Positions 25,362 to 33,171 of a DNA stretch of 64,000 nt are shown here, piece by piece (position 1 is the stretch's first letter; each line of letters opens with the position of its first letter). This DNA is from JAHBVY01 sp964415255. GTDB lineage: Bacteria; Myxococcota_A; Polyangia; Polyangiales; Polyangiaceae. The notes below the pieces were generated by a model, which worked only from the letters and a program-made list of their open reading frames with translations, made no database searches and was not told where the DNA came from. The translations under genes and the position numbers were made by a program. Location: the NCBI GenBank assembly GCA_964415255.1, contig CAYQAC010000004.1:1-64000 (forward strand), written 5' to 3'.

Positions 25362-27065
25362 ATGAGCGAGTTCAAAGTAGAATCAGGGCAGGTTCAGGTC
25401 GGAGACGTCAGCATCGCGTACGATACCCGCGGGGCGGGGTCGCCGGTGCTGCTCATCCCGGGGCTCTCCATGCGCCGCGTGTTCTGGCCGGAGGAGCTGT
25501 GCGATTTGCTCGCGCGCGCCGGGCACACCGTGGTGCGCATCGACAACCGCGACGCGGGTGACTCTTCACGCATCAAGGCCCCCCCGTCGAACCCCCTGCG
25601 CCTGATGGGGCGCTCGCTGCTCGGGCTGCCCACGGAGGCGCCGTACAGCCTGGATCACATGGCACAGGACGCGCTGGGGCTGATGAGCGCGCTCGGCCAC
25701 GAGCGCTTCCACGTGGCCGGCGCGTCGATGGGCGGCATGATCGGTCAGCTGCTCGCCCTGAACGCCCAGGAGCGCATCTTGAGCCTCACCTCGGTGATGT
25801 CGTCGCCGGGTGGGCGCCGCTACTCGGTGGCCTCGCCCCCGGCGCTGCGCGCGCTGTTCACGCCGCTGCCGGCGGGCCGCGCCGAGCGCATCGAGCACTA
25901 CGTGCGCACCTTCCGCATGCTGGCAGGGAGCCTGCCCTTCGATGAGTCCGCCGCGCGCGAGCTGGCGACGCTGCAGGTGGACGGCGGCACCTCGCCCGCC
26001 GCGAGCGCGCGTCACCTGGCGGCGGTGATCCGCTCCTCCCCCGGGCGCCGCCAGCGCCTCAGCACGATCAAGGCGCCCACCTTGGTCATCCACGGAGAAG
26101 CGGATCCGCTGTTGCCGCTCCGCGGCGCGCGCGCCATGGCGCGCTTGGTGCCTCAGGCGGAGCTGCTCATCGTCCCCGGCATGGGTCACAATTTCCCTGC
26201 GGAGGTGCTGCCGCTGCTCGCCGGGGCAATCGCCAGCCACACCCGCAAGGCGAGCCTCGCGAGCTCAGCTGTGGTGGGCACGGTGAGCGCGTCGTTGGAT
26301 CTGCCCCGCGCCGCCCGGGCGCTGCGCGCACTAGTGAGGGACCCTGATGACTTGCCCCAGGTGTTCAACCTGATCGACGCGCTCACGTCGGAGCGGCAGT
26401 ACGCGCGGATCCACGCGCGCTTCCGGCAGAGCCGCGCGGGGCGGCGCCTGCTCCAGGAGCAACCTGACATCACGCGCCTGCTCGCGGATCGAGCGCAGCT
26501 CCGGCGCCTCCCTGAGGGCAGCCTGGGCCGCGCCTACCTCGCCTTCGTGGAACAAGAGCAGATCAGCGCGGAGGGGATCCGCGACGCGAGCCAGGCGGGG
26601 CGCCCCGAGGCCAAGCTCGAGGGGGAGCAGCGCTTCATGTCCGAGAGGATGCGCGACACGCACGACCTGTGGCACGCGGCGGTCGGCTACCAGGGCGATG
26701 TGTTGGGTGAGCTTGGCCTGCTCGCCTTCACCTACGCGCAGGTGCAAAATAAGGCAGTTGGGCTGATTGTCCTGGCGGGCCTGCTGAAGGGCTGGGGGGA
26801 TCAAGTGGGCTCGGTGGTGTGGGACGGCTACCAGCGTGGTCGCCGCGCGAGCTTCCTCCCAGCGCAGCCTTGGGAGGAGCTGCTGGGCCTCCCGCTCAGC
26901 GAGGTGCGGCTCCGCCTAGGGCTCGGGCCGACGCCGAGCTACGTCCCGGTGCGCTCCGCGGAGCTGCGCGCTCAGGGCATGATCAAGGACAACAGCGCCG
27001 GTGCGCAGGTGAAGCCAGTCACCTCACCCACCAGCGGTCCTGCGCCGCAGGCCTCCCTGGGGTGA
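25362..27065 (+). CDS. Alpha/beta hydrolase fused to a Coq4-like domain
   Basis: Residues 1-290 form an alpha/beta hydrolase with nucleophile elbow GASMGG (Ser122), acid VIHGEADPL (Asp248) and GMGHNF (His276), a complete triad. Residues about 310-515 match Coq4: SLGRAYLAFV, then HDLWH (434-438) and Glu450, giving the HDxxH-x11-E metal motif of that family, followed by LAFTYAQVQNK and GYQRGRRASFLPAQPWEELL. Eukaryotic COQ4 acts in ubiquinone biosynthesis, where it has been linked to oxidative removal of the ring C1 carboxyl. The fusion and its place behind a monooxygenase suggest oxidative processing of an aromatic or polyketide-like ring. Both domains appear intact. Confidence 0.88.
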   Translation: MSEFKVESGQVQVGDVSIAYDTRGAGSPVLLIPGLSMRRVFWPEELCDLLARAGHTVVRIDNRDAGDSSRIKAPPSNPLRLMGRSLLGLPTEAPYSLDHMAQDALGLMSALGHERFHVAGASMGGMIGQLLALNAQERILSLTSVMSSPGGRRYSVASPPALRALFTPLPAGRAERIEHYVRTFRMLAGSLPFDESAARELATLQVDGGTSPAASARHLAAVIRSSPGRRQRLSTIKAPTLVIHGEADPLLPLRGARAMARLVPQAELLIVPGMGHNFPAEVLPLLAGAIASHTRKASLASSAVVGTVSASLDLPRAARALRALVRDPDDLPQVFNLIDALTSERQYARIHARFRQSRAGRRLLQEQPDITRLLADRAQLRRLPEGSLGRAYLAFVEQEQISAEGIRDASQAGRPEAKLEGEQRFMSERMRDTHDLWHAAVGYQGDVLGELGLLAFTYAQVQNKAVGLIVLAGLLKGWGDQVGSVVWDGYQRGRRASFLPAQPWEELLGLPLSEVRLRLGLGPTPSYVPVRSAELRAQGMIKDNSAGAQVKPVTSPTSGPAPQASLG

Positions 27066-27393
27066 CGTCAGTTCACCGCCGGATCCGGGGATCAGCTCTT
27101 GGGTTTGGCTCCCCCAGTTCCTCTTGCCGCTCCCCTGTTACAGCCAAAGGTCTCTGTTTTGAGGATGGGAGCGCTGAGCCGTTTTCGTCCTAGCGCTGGT
27201 TAGCGGAAAAAGTCGTGTTAGGGTGAGCGGGTGAGCCGCCGTATTTTGTGGATGCCGATCACCTTGCCGGCCTGCGCGTTTGCGTCGGTCGGCGGTCTCA
27301 GGCGCCTCCGCTAGAGCGTCTCACCGTTGCCCGGCGCGAACGCTGGGCAGCTCCGCCCGGCCAGCGCCTTCACCTTCCTGAAGAGGTTTGGTC
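27066..27393. other. Intergenic region, nothing recognised
   Basis: No open frame with plausible composition, repeat or clear promoter was found. The last bases (AAGAGG at 27381-27386) form the ribosome binding site of the following gene. Confidence 0.5.
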
Positions 27394-27777
27394 ATGTCAT
27401 CTACTCCGCCCATCACCGTCGCCACCGAAGATCGTCAAGAGCTCCAGGAGCTCGTCGAGCGATTCTCAGGCAGCGAGGTCTCCGAGCTGCTTGAGGTGGA
27501 GCTCGATCGCGCCAAGGTGGTCCCGCTCAGCGAGGTGCCTGAGGGCACCGTCGTGATGAACAGCGACGTGGAGTACGAGGACACGAGCTCACACCAGCGC
27601 CGTCAGCTGCGCTTGGTGTACCCTCCAGACGCTGATCCGGAGGCGGGGCGCATCTCGGTGATGGCGCCGCTCGGCTGTGCGCTCCTCGGCCTCACCGTCG
27701 GCCAGGAGATCGACTGGCAGATGCCCGGCGGTCAGCGTCGCCTGCGGGTGATCTCCGTGACGCGCGCGCCGCGCTGA
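27394..27777 (+). CDS. Rnk-like / GreA-GreB C-terminal domain protein
   Basis: The 127-residue protein starts at ATG 27394 with AAGAGG seven bases upstream. A short helix (TEDRQELQELVERFSG) is followed by a GreA/B C-terminal FKBP-like fold: VVPLSEVPEGTVVMNSDVEYED, LRLVYPPDADPEAGRISVMAPLGCALLG and VGQEIDWQMPGG. This is the arrangement of Rnk (regulator of nucleoside diphosphate kinase), which binds RNA polymerase but lacks the long GreA coiled coil needed for transcript cleavage. It stands alone, followed by a terminator shared with the converging yceI-like gene. Confidence 0.9.
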   Translation: MSSTPPITVATEDRQELQELVERFSGSEVSELLEVELDRAKVVPLSEVPEGTVVMNSDVEYEDTSSHQRRQLRLVYPPDADPEAGRISVMAPLGCALLGLTVGQEIDWQMPGGQRRLRVISVTRAPR

Positions 27778-27779
27778 AA

Positions 27780-27835
27780 GTCAGCTGAGCTGTCAGGGCG
27801 CTGCACTGCAGTCAGCTGAGCTGTCAGGGTGCTGC
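27780..27835 (+). repeat. Two direct 25-base repeats after the Rnk-like gene
   Basis: GTCAGCTGAGCTGTCAGGGC (continuing GCTGC) occurs at 27780-27804 and again at 27811-27835 with one change. Each unit contains the palindrome CAGCTGAGCTG in part. The copies begin just past the stop codon. Confidence 0.8.
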
Positions 27836-27842
27836 GCTTGGA

Positions 27843-27891
27843 TTTTTTTGGGGGGGTTGGGGAGCGCCGCGAGTCAGTTGGCGGCGCTCCC
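27843..27891. terminator. T7G-tract followed by a strong hairpin between converging genes
   Basis: A T-run and G-run ending in GGTTGG (27843-27860, a partial copy of the dispersed element) lead into a perfect 11-base inverted repeat, GGGAGCGCCGC at 27860-27870 and GCGGCGCTCCC at 27881-27891, with a ten-base loop. The position between the stops of two converging genes supports a bidirectional terminator. Confidence 0.72.
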
Positions 27892-27904
27892 ACGGCGCTT
27901 GATG

Positions 27905-28423
27905 TCACCCTTTGACGACCTGCGCTTCGATGCTCAAGGTCACCTTCTTCCCGACGAGCACACCGCCCGCCTCAAGCACCTGGTTCCACCCGAGACCAAA
28001 CGCCTCGCGCTCGAGCTGGCCGCTGAGGCTGAAGCCGATGCGCTCCTTGCCCCAGGGATCCTTCGCGGGGCCCTCGATCTCACCCGTGAGCGTGACCTCG
28101 GCGGTCTTATCACGAATCGTCAGGTTGCCTGTCACGCTCAGCTTGGAGCCTTGCGCCTCCACCCGCGTCGACTCGAAGCTCAGCTTGGGGAAGTGCTCCA
28201 CGTCAAAAAAGTCCGCTGACTTTAGGTGAGCGTCGCGCTGCGGCTCGTTCGTGTCGATGCTGCTGACGTCGATCTCCGCGCGGACCTTCGCGGCGCTGAG
28301 CGCGCTTGGGTCAAGCTCCACCTGCGCGTCGAAGGCCGTGAAGCGACCGCGCACCGTGCTGATCATCATGTGCTTCACGCTGAAGCTGACCTCTGAGTGA
28401 GTCTTATCGATGGCCCAAGTCAT
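27905..28423 (-). CDS. YceI-family protein
   Basis: The ATG at 28423 with GGAGGAG nine bases upstream gives a 172-residue protein that starts MTWAIDKTHSEVSFSVKHMM, the standard opening of YceI proteins. The lipocalin-like barrel is seen in VRGRFTAFDAQVELDP, IDTNEPQRDAHLKSADFFDVEHFP and VTLTGEIEGPAKDPWGKERIGFSL. YceI members bind polyisoprenoid or fatty-acid-like lipids. This copy lacks a signal peptide, so it should be cytoplasmic, unlike the E. coli protein. It is a single-gene unit. Confidence 0.95.
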   Translation of the reverse strand: MTWAIDKTHSEVSFSVKHMMISTVRGRFTAFDAQVELDPSALSAAKVRAEIDVSSIDTNEPQRDAHLKSADFFDVEHFPKLSFESTRVEAQGSKLSVTGNLTIRDKTAEVTLTGEIEGPAKDPWGKERIGFSLSGQLEREAFGLGWNQVLEAGGVLVGKKVTLSIEAQVVKG

Positions 28424-28556
28424 GTGTCTCTCCTCCCCGGGGTGCTGTGCCCGGGTGAGGAGCACTATGCGCCCGGCCACCGTGCTTGCCGAGTGGGCGC
28501 GCTCGGGACGCACTGTCTCACGTAGCGGAGCGATGAGCCTCAGGTGGCCGTGGCTG

Positions 28557-29288
28557 TCAGCGGTAGGGCAGGTGCACGTCGATCACGGTGCCGGTGCGCT
28601 TCACACCGCTGCCATCCTCGAAGGTGAAGGCGGCGCGCTCGATGCCGCAGTTGCCGCGCGCGTCGCAGCGCGCGTCGCGCCAGAACGACAGCTCAATCGC
28701 CACCACCCCGCGCGCAGCTAGGGGGCTCAGCTCACCCGGCGTGGACAGCCGGTCCCCATCATCAGTCCATAGGACCAACTTCGAGAAGGCGGCGTCCTGA
28801 GCGTCGATGCGCCCATCGCCGTTGTCGTCGAGCTCAGCCAGCACCTGAAAGCCGTGCTGGGCGCGGGCGCCGGACTGCAGCGTGACGGCGCTGCCGAACA
28901 GCTCCAGGCCGCTCGTGATGCGCCCGTCGCCGTCGCGATCCAGCGCGAGCCAGGGGGTGCGGGCGGTGGGCCAGTCGCTCGCGTGGCAGACGCCGTCGCC
29001 GGTCAGGTCGAACGCCGCGTGCCCACCGGACTGGTATTGCGGCTCGGCGCCGTCAAAGGAGAGCACGAGCGGGGTCCCGCCGAAGCCTTGCTCCTGTTCC
29101 TCTTCCTCCTCCTCACTGCTGGCGCCGCCGGCGCCACCGGCGCCGCCCGTGCCCTCCTCATCACCCTCCTCGCCACCTTCCTGGCGGAGCTCGGATTGCT
29201 CGCTGGATTCCTCGTCCACCTCCGCGAGGCAGCCAGAGCCAAAGGTGCAAGCCGTGAGGAGCAGGAGCCAGGTGAGTCGGTGAGTCAT
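28557..29288 (-). CDS. EF-hand-like calcium-binding lipoprotein
   Basis: The ATG at 29288 gives MTHRLTWLLLLTACTFGSGC, a type II signal peptide with Cys20. An acidic linker follows, containing GGAGGAGG and runs of Glu. The folded part carries two Ca-loop motifs, LDRDGDGRI (with SGLELFG) and LDDNGDGRIDAQD, each preceded and followed by helix, as in calcium-binding proteins of dockerin/EF-hand type. The end (SFWRDARCDARGNCGIERAAF) has two Cys that may pair. I infer a surface calcium-binding lipoprotein of about 243 residues; ligand or partner is unknown. The longer frame to 29444 is unlikely because it lacks a signal start. Confidence 0.85.
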   Translation of the reverse strand: MTHRLTWLLLLTACTFGSGCLAEVDEESSEQSELRQEGGEEGDEEGTGGAGGAGGASSEEEEEEQEQGFGGTPLVLSFDGAEPQYQSGGHAAFDLTGDGVCHASDWPTARTPWLALDRDGDGRITSGLELFGSAVTLQSGARAQHGFQVLAELDDNGDGRIDAQDAAFSKLVLWTDDGDRLSTPGELSPLAARGVVAIELSFWRDARCDARGNCGIERAAFTFEDGSGVKRTGTVIDVHLPYR

Positions 29289-29736
29289 GTTCACCCCTAG
29301 AGCACGCTCTGTGCCAGCCCCGCGGGCAATAAAAACATCAATGATAATCAATAGATACGGCTTGAGCCAGGCGCTGGCACAGCCTGGCACGGCCTCTCGT
29401 CCAACCCCCAACCCCTCACCCCCTGCGCTGGCACAGGGCTGCACAGCGCGGTCTCCGCGCCGCTTTTGCTCGTCGGCTAGGTCGCGCTTCAGGGCTTGCC
29501 GTCAGTCTTTTTTCGGCGCCGCGTGCTTGGTTGGCAACTCGTCGTGGCGCCGGCCGAACCAGGGCCCGCCGCGCGCCGTCCCTCCCAAGTCTCCGGATGG
29601 CGCGCGGTGCCTTTGGCAGCGTACGGGTCCGCTCCACATCGCTGATCCTCCAAGGCGCCCAGCGCGGCCTCAAGATTTTATTCGCAACTCACCCCGCGCC
29701 TCACCGACCCCCCCTCGCCAAAAACAGGAGGCACTC
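29289..29736. other. Divergent intergenic region with an AT-rich, Fur-box-like patch
   Basis: No gene is supported. An unusually AT-rich stretch (29328-29360) contains TGATAATCAATAGAT (29342-29356), which matches 11 of 15 positions of the Fur 7-1-7 half-site arrangement. It lies about 55 bases ahead of the EF-hand lipoprotein gene and is the likeliest promoter area for it. The plus-strand gene at 29737 has GGAGG six bases before its ATG. Confidence 0.4.
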
Positions 29737-30177
29737 ATGACCACTCGTATTCACTCTGGACCATCCCCCAACGTCTCAGCCGCTCCCACCGCGGCCCGCA
29801 CCACCCCGCCCCCGGCCCGCCCCTTCAAGGCGGTGATGGACGCCAGCGCTGGCGCGGTGGTGACCGGCGCCGAGGCCACCCTGCGCGGCCTCCCTGGCGG
29901 CCCGGTGCTCGCCGCTGCGGTGCGCTCCACGCCCACGCCCGTCGCTGGGGCGCACTCAGCCGAGGGCTCCGCGGGGACCGCATCAGGCGGCGGTGCCTCT
30001 GGCGGCGGTGAGCGCTCTCAAATTGAGGGTGCTATGGACCAGCACGCCGAGCAAAACCTCTACTACCTTGAGCTGCAGTCACGCATCGCGGCTGAGTCTC
30101 GCGCCTACTCGGCGATGAGCAACGTGCTCAAGGCGCGCCACGACACCGTCAAGAACGCGATCGGGAACATCCGCTAG
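29737..30177 (+). CDS. Small Ala/Gly-rich protein with a conserved helical C-terminus
   Basis: The ATG at 29737 follows GGAGG closely. The first 95 of 146 residues are Pro/Ala/Thr-rich and then Gly/Ser-rich, probably disordered. The last 45 (AEQNLYYLELQSRIAAESRA, then YSAMSNVLKARHDTVKNAI) are amphipathic helix. This organisation, and the SNVLKARHDTVKNAI end, resemble small type III secretion inner-rod/needle-like proteins (YscI type) that I recall from myxobacteria, but no other secretion gene is nearby except possibly the next two. The assignment is tentative. Confidence 0.6.
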   Translation: MTTRIHSGPSPNVSAAPTAARTTPPPARPFKAVMDASAGAVVTGAEATLRGLPGGPVLAAAVRSTPTPVAGAHSAEGSAGTASGGGASGGGERSQIEGAMDQHAEQNLYYLELQSRIAAESRAYSAMSNVLKARHDTVKNAIGNIR

Positions 30178-30228
30178 TCGGAAGTGGCACCCCCCAGGCG
30201 AGCGGATTTCGTCTAGATTGGAGAGCGT

Positions 30229-30585
30229 ATGGGCATCGACGGCATTGGAGGAGGTGGCAAGCCAGGTGGGGTGCTGCCGCCTCCCTCGCCCTCGGGCGTG
30301 GAGGGAGCAGGCGCCACCGGGGAGAGCTTCAAGCTCGACGCCGCGGAGGCGCCGGCCGCAGCGCCGGAGGTGAGCCCGGCTTTGCAGCAGCTCAAGGCGG
30401 GCGAGATAAACCTTGAGCAGTACCTAGACGCCCAAGTAGACGGCGCGGTCGCGCACCTGGAGGGCAAGCTCAACGCGAGCGAGCTGTCTATGGTGCGAGA
30501 GACGCTGCGTGAGCAGCTGTCGAGCGATCCAGTGTTGGTTGAGCTCACCGCGCGCGCCACGGGGATATCACCCACCGACAGCTGA
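30229..30585 (+). CDS. Small acidic protein of unknown function
   Basis: The 118-residue protein starts at an ATG with GGAGAG upstream. Residues 1-25 are Gly/Pro-rich (MGIDGIGGGGKPGG), and the rest is helical: LQQLKAGEINLEQYLDAQVD, LNASELSMVRETLREQLSSD, PVLVELTARATG. I recall comparable short myxobacterial proteins with a Gly-rich head and an EQYLDAQVD/L..DP.L end, but no function. It sits 51 bases after the previous small gene and 21 bases before the phosphotransferase-like gene, so the three likely form one unit. Confidence 0.6.
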   Translation: MGIDGIGGGGKPGGVLPPPSPSGVEGAGATGESFKLDAAEAPAAAPEVSPALQQLKAGEINLEQYLDAQVDGAVAHLEGKLNASELSMVRETLREQLSSDPVLVELTARATGISPTDS

Positions 30586-30606
30586 GCCTTCTGCTATCCC
30601 GGGGCG

Positions 30607-33171
30607 ATGGCACGCTTTGGACGCAGCCGCTTGGTCTCCCTCACGCCGCTCGAGGAGCTGAGCGGCGCGCGGCGCGAGGACGTTGGCATTCGCGGCGAGG
30701 AGCTGCGCTCATGTCAGCTGCGTGGGGTGCCGGTGGTGAGCACGTGGGTGCTCCCCGGTGCGGTGCACCAGGCGCTGGTGGAGCAGGAGCTGCCGGAGGG
30801 TCACGACCTGGCGTCGTTGCTGCGCTACATCGATCGCCCGCGCGGCCTTGAGCGCGCGGCGCGGGCGCACCGCCGGCTGCTGCGCGCTGAGTTCCCGATC
30901 ACGCTCGCGGCTGAGCTCGCCACCTTCTGGCAAGAGCACGGGGCCCAGGCGGAGGGTGGCGTGAGCGTCAGCACCAGCCCCAATTTGTCACGGGCGCTAG
31001 CCGGGCACTCAGGGCTGCTTGAGACGTGGACGGAGATCCGCACGCCCTCGGAGCTCGCCGCCGCGATCCGCCGCGCGTTCGCGGTCACCGTCTTTGAGAC
31101 CACCCTGCTCTTCCTCAAGACGCAGCGCGTCCGCGACTTCAGCATGCCGGTGCTGCTCCAGGCGCTGCCGAAGTGGAGCCTGACGGGCTCCATGCTGACG
31201 CGCGCGCCGCTGCGCGAGGAGGGGGGCGCCTCGGACACGCGCGTGGTGCGCACCTGGAGCGGCTGGAAGACGCCGCCGCGCGAGGGGGTGCGGCGCTCCC
31301 AGGTGCTTCGCTTCGATCCGTACGGAAACGTGCTGTCGCGCTCACGCGAGGCGGGCTCGAGCGCTGAGCAGCTGGGGGAGGAGCCGTCTCAGCGCGCCGT
31401 GAGTCAGCTCGCGGAGCTGGCGGCTCAGGTGAGCCGAGCTGACGAAGCCACGCAGGTCGGCTTCGTGCTCACCGAACAGGGGCCCTCGGTGTGGGACGTG
31501 GGTGAGGCGACGCGCTTGGTGCAGCTCTCAGGAGGGGAGCCGAGCACGGTGTGGTCCTTCGCGACGCTGGGGGAGATGCTGCCGGGCGTCACCGCGCCGC
31601 TCACGTGGTCTGTGGCGGCGCCGCTCTTGGGGCAGGGGATAGGCCGAGGGTTTCGTGAGGCGGGGCTGAAGCCGCCGAAGCACCAGAGCCTGGTGGCGCG
31701 GGTCGATGGCCGCGCCTACTTCAACGTCTCTGCGTTCTTCAGCGCCGGCTCGCAGCTGTCCGCGCTCCACGCGCCGAGCCTGATGGAGCTGATGGGGCTA
31801 CCTGAGCGCGAGGCGCTCCTGCCGGGCACCGGGCTTGAGCTCCAAGGCTCGCCTTCAATTGTGCGCTTGCCCTTGGTGCTGCTCCGCCTCGTGCGCGACC
31901 AGCGGGCGTTGGCGGACCAGGTGGCTGATTTTGAGGAGCAGGCGGAGGTCCAGCGGCGCTGGTTGGCTGAGATGGATTTAGCCATTTTGCCTGACGATGC
32001 GCTCAAGACCACGCTGGGGGAGACGCATGACTTCTTCAGCCGCACGAGCCACCTCTTGATCCGCTGCGCCTCCGCGGCGCTGGTCGCTTACGTGGCGCTG
32101 AAGACGCTGCTCGAGCGGCGTCATCACACGGAGGCTGAGGCGCTGGCCCAGGCGCTCACCGCGGGGGTAGGGGGGCTTCAGACGCTCGCCCCAGCGAGCG
32201 CGCTGATGAGGGCGCGAGAGGGCCTGCCACGAACAACACCGAGTGACCGTGACGTGGACGCCTCGGACCCAGCCTTCGCGGCGGCGCTGCGCGAGCTGGT
32301 GGAGGCGCTGGGGGACCGCGGCACCTTCGAGGCCGATCTGTCGCGGCCGCGCTGGCGTGAGGTGCCTGAGGTGCTGGTCGGGCGCTTGCGCTCGCTGTCG
32401 CGCCAGGACCTGACGAGCCTCCGCAGCGTGGAGCAGCGGGCGCAGGCGGCGCGCGCGCGAGCAGAGGCGACGCACGCGCGGGTGAGCGAGCGGATGAGCT
32501 ACCTGGAGCGGGTGGCGCTTGAGAGCTTGGTCCAGCGGTTCCAGCGCTTCCTCAAGCTGCGGGAGCGCGCGCGGGTGTGGTTGGCGCGCACCGCCAGCAT
32601 GCTACGGCAAGTGGTACAAGAGGCTGACCGTCGGCTGGCCGGGCTCGACCCGGCGTTCCCGCGGGATGGCGCGTTCTACCTGACCTTCCCTGAGCTGCGC
32701 GTGGCGCTGGCCAGCGTGCGCGCCGATCTGGCGCCGATCGCCCTCTTGCGCCAGGCAGAGCACGCGGGGCAGCTCACGCGGCCCGATCCTCCGCGGCTGT
32801 TCGTGGGTGGGCCGCCGCTGATAGCGGTGCCGCCGCCGGCGCGCACCGTGCTCCGGGGCCTGCCTGGTGGCGCAGGGGTGGCCACTGGGCGCGCGTGGCT
32901 CGTGGGGCTGCTCGGCGCGCGCGGTGAGGCGCCGCCGCCCGGCGCGATCTTAGTGGTGAGGGCGGCTGACTTAGGCTTGGTGCCGGAGCTGATGTGGGCG
33001 AGCGGCCTGGTGGTGGAGATGGGCGGGCCGCTCAGTCACCTGATGGTGGCGGCGCGCGAGCTGGACGTGCCCTGCGTGACTGGGGTGCGGGACACCTTCG
33101 CGACCTTGGAAGAGGGCGAGCTGCTCCGCATCGACGGCGAGCGCGGCGTCGTAGAGCGCCTGGATGGCTGA
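30607..33171 (+). CDS. PEP-synthase / rifampin-phosphotransferase-like protein with degenerate ATP-binding domain
   Basis: The 854-residue protein ends in a swivelling phosphohistidine domain: GAILVVRAADLGLVPELMWA, then GGPLSHLMVAARELDVPCVTG with catalytic-type His811. The N-terminal 300 residues follow the ATP-grasp (PPDK_N) pattern (GVPVVSTWVLPGA, SVSTSPNLSRALAGHSGLLE, PVLLQALPKWSLTGSMLTRAP), but the usual VRSSA...ED motif is replaced by VSTSPN, so ATP binding is doubtful. A long helical middle (450-700, many charged residues) replaces the PEP-binding barrel. ATP-grasp/helical/His order and length fit rifampin phosphotransferase better than PEP synthase. It overlaps the pseudouridine synthase gene by eight bases. 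Confidence 0.75.
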   Translation: MARFGRSRLVSLTPLEELSGARREDVGIRGEELRSCQLRGVPVVSTWVLPGAVHQALVEQELPEGHDLASLLRYIDRPRGLERAARAHRRLLRAEFPITLAAELATFWQEHGAQAEGGVSVSTSPNLSRALAGHSGLLETWTEIRTPSELAAAIRRAFAVTVFETTLLFLKTQRVRDFSMPVLLQALPKWSLTGSMLTRAPLREEGGASDTRVVRTWSGWKTPPREGVRRSQVLRFDPYGNVLSRSREAGSSAEQLGEEPSQRAVSQLAELAAQVSRADEATQVGFVLTEQGPSVWDVGEATRLVQLSGGEPSTVWSFATLGEMLPGVTAPLTWSVAAPLLGQGIGRGFREAGLKPPKHQSLVARVDGRAYFNVSAFFSAGSQLSALHAPSLMELMGLPEREALLPGTGLELQGSPSIVRLPLVLLRLVRDQRALADQVADFEEQAEVQRRWLAEMDLAILPDDALKTTLGETHDFFSRTSHLLIRCASAALVAYVALKTLLERRHHTEAEALAQALTAGVGGLQTLAPASALMRAREGLPRTTPSDRDVDASDPAFAAALRELVEALGDRGTFEADLSRPRWREVPEVLVGRLRSLSRQDLTSLRSVEQRAQAARARAEATHARVSERMSYLERVALESLVQRFQRFLKLRERARVWLARTASMLRQVVQEADRRLAGLDPAFPRDGAFYLTFPELRVALASVRADLAPIALLRQAEHAGQLTRPDPPRLFVGGPPLIAVPPPARTVLRGLPGGAGVATGRAWLVGLLGARGEAPPPGAILVVRAADLGLVPELMWASGLVVEMGGPLSHLMVAARELDVPCVTGVRDTFATLEEGELLRIDGERGVVERLDG

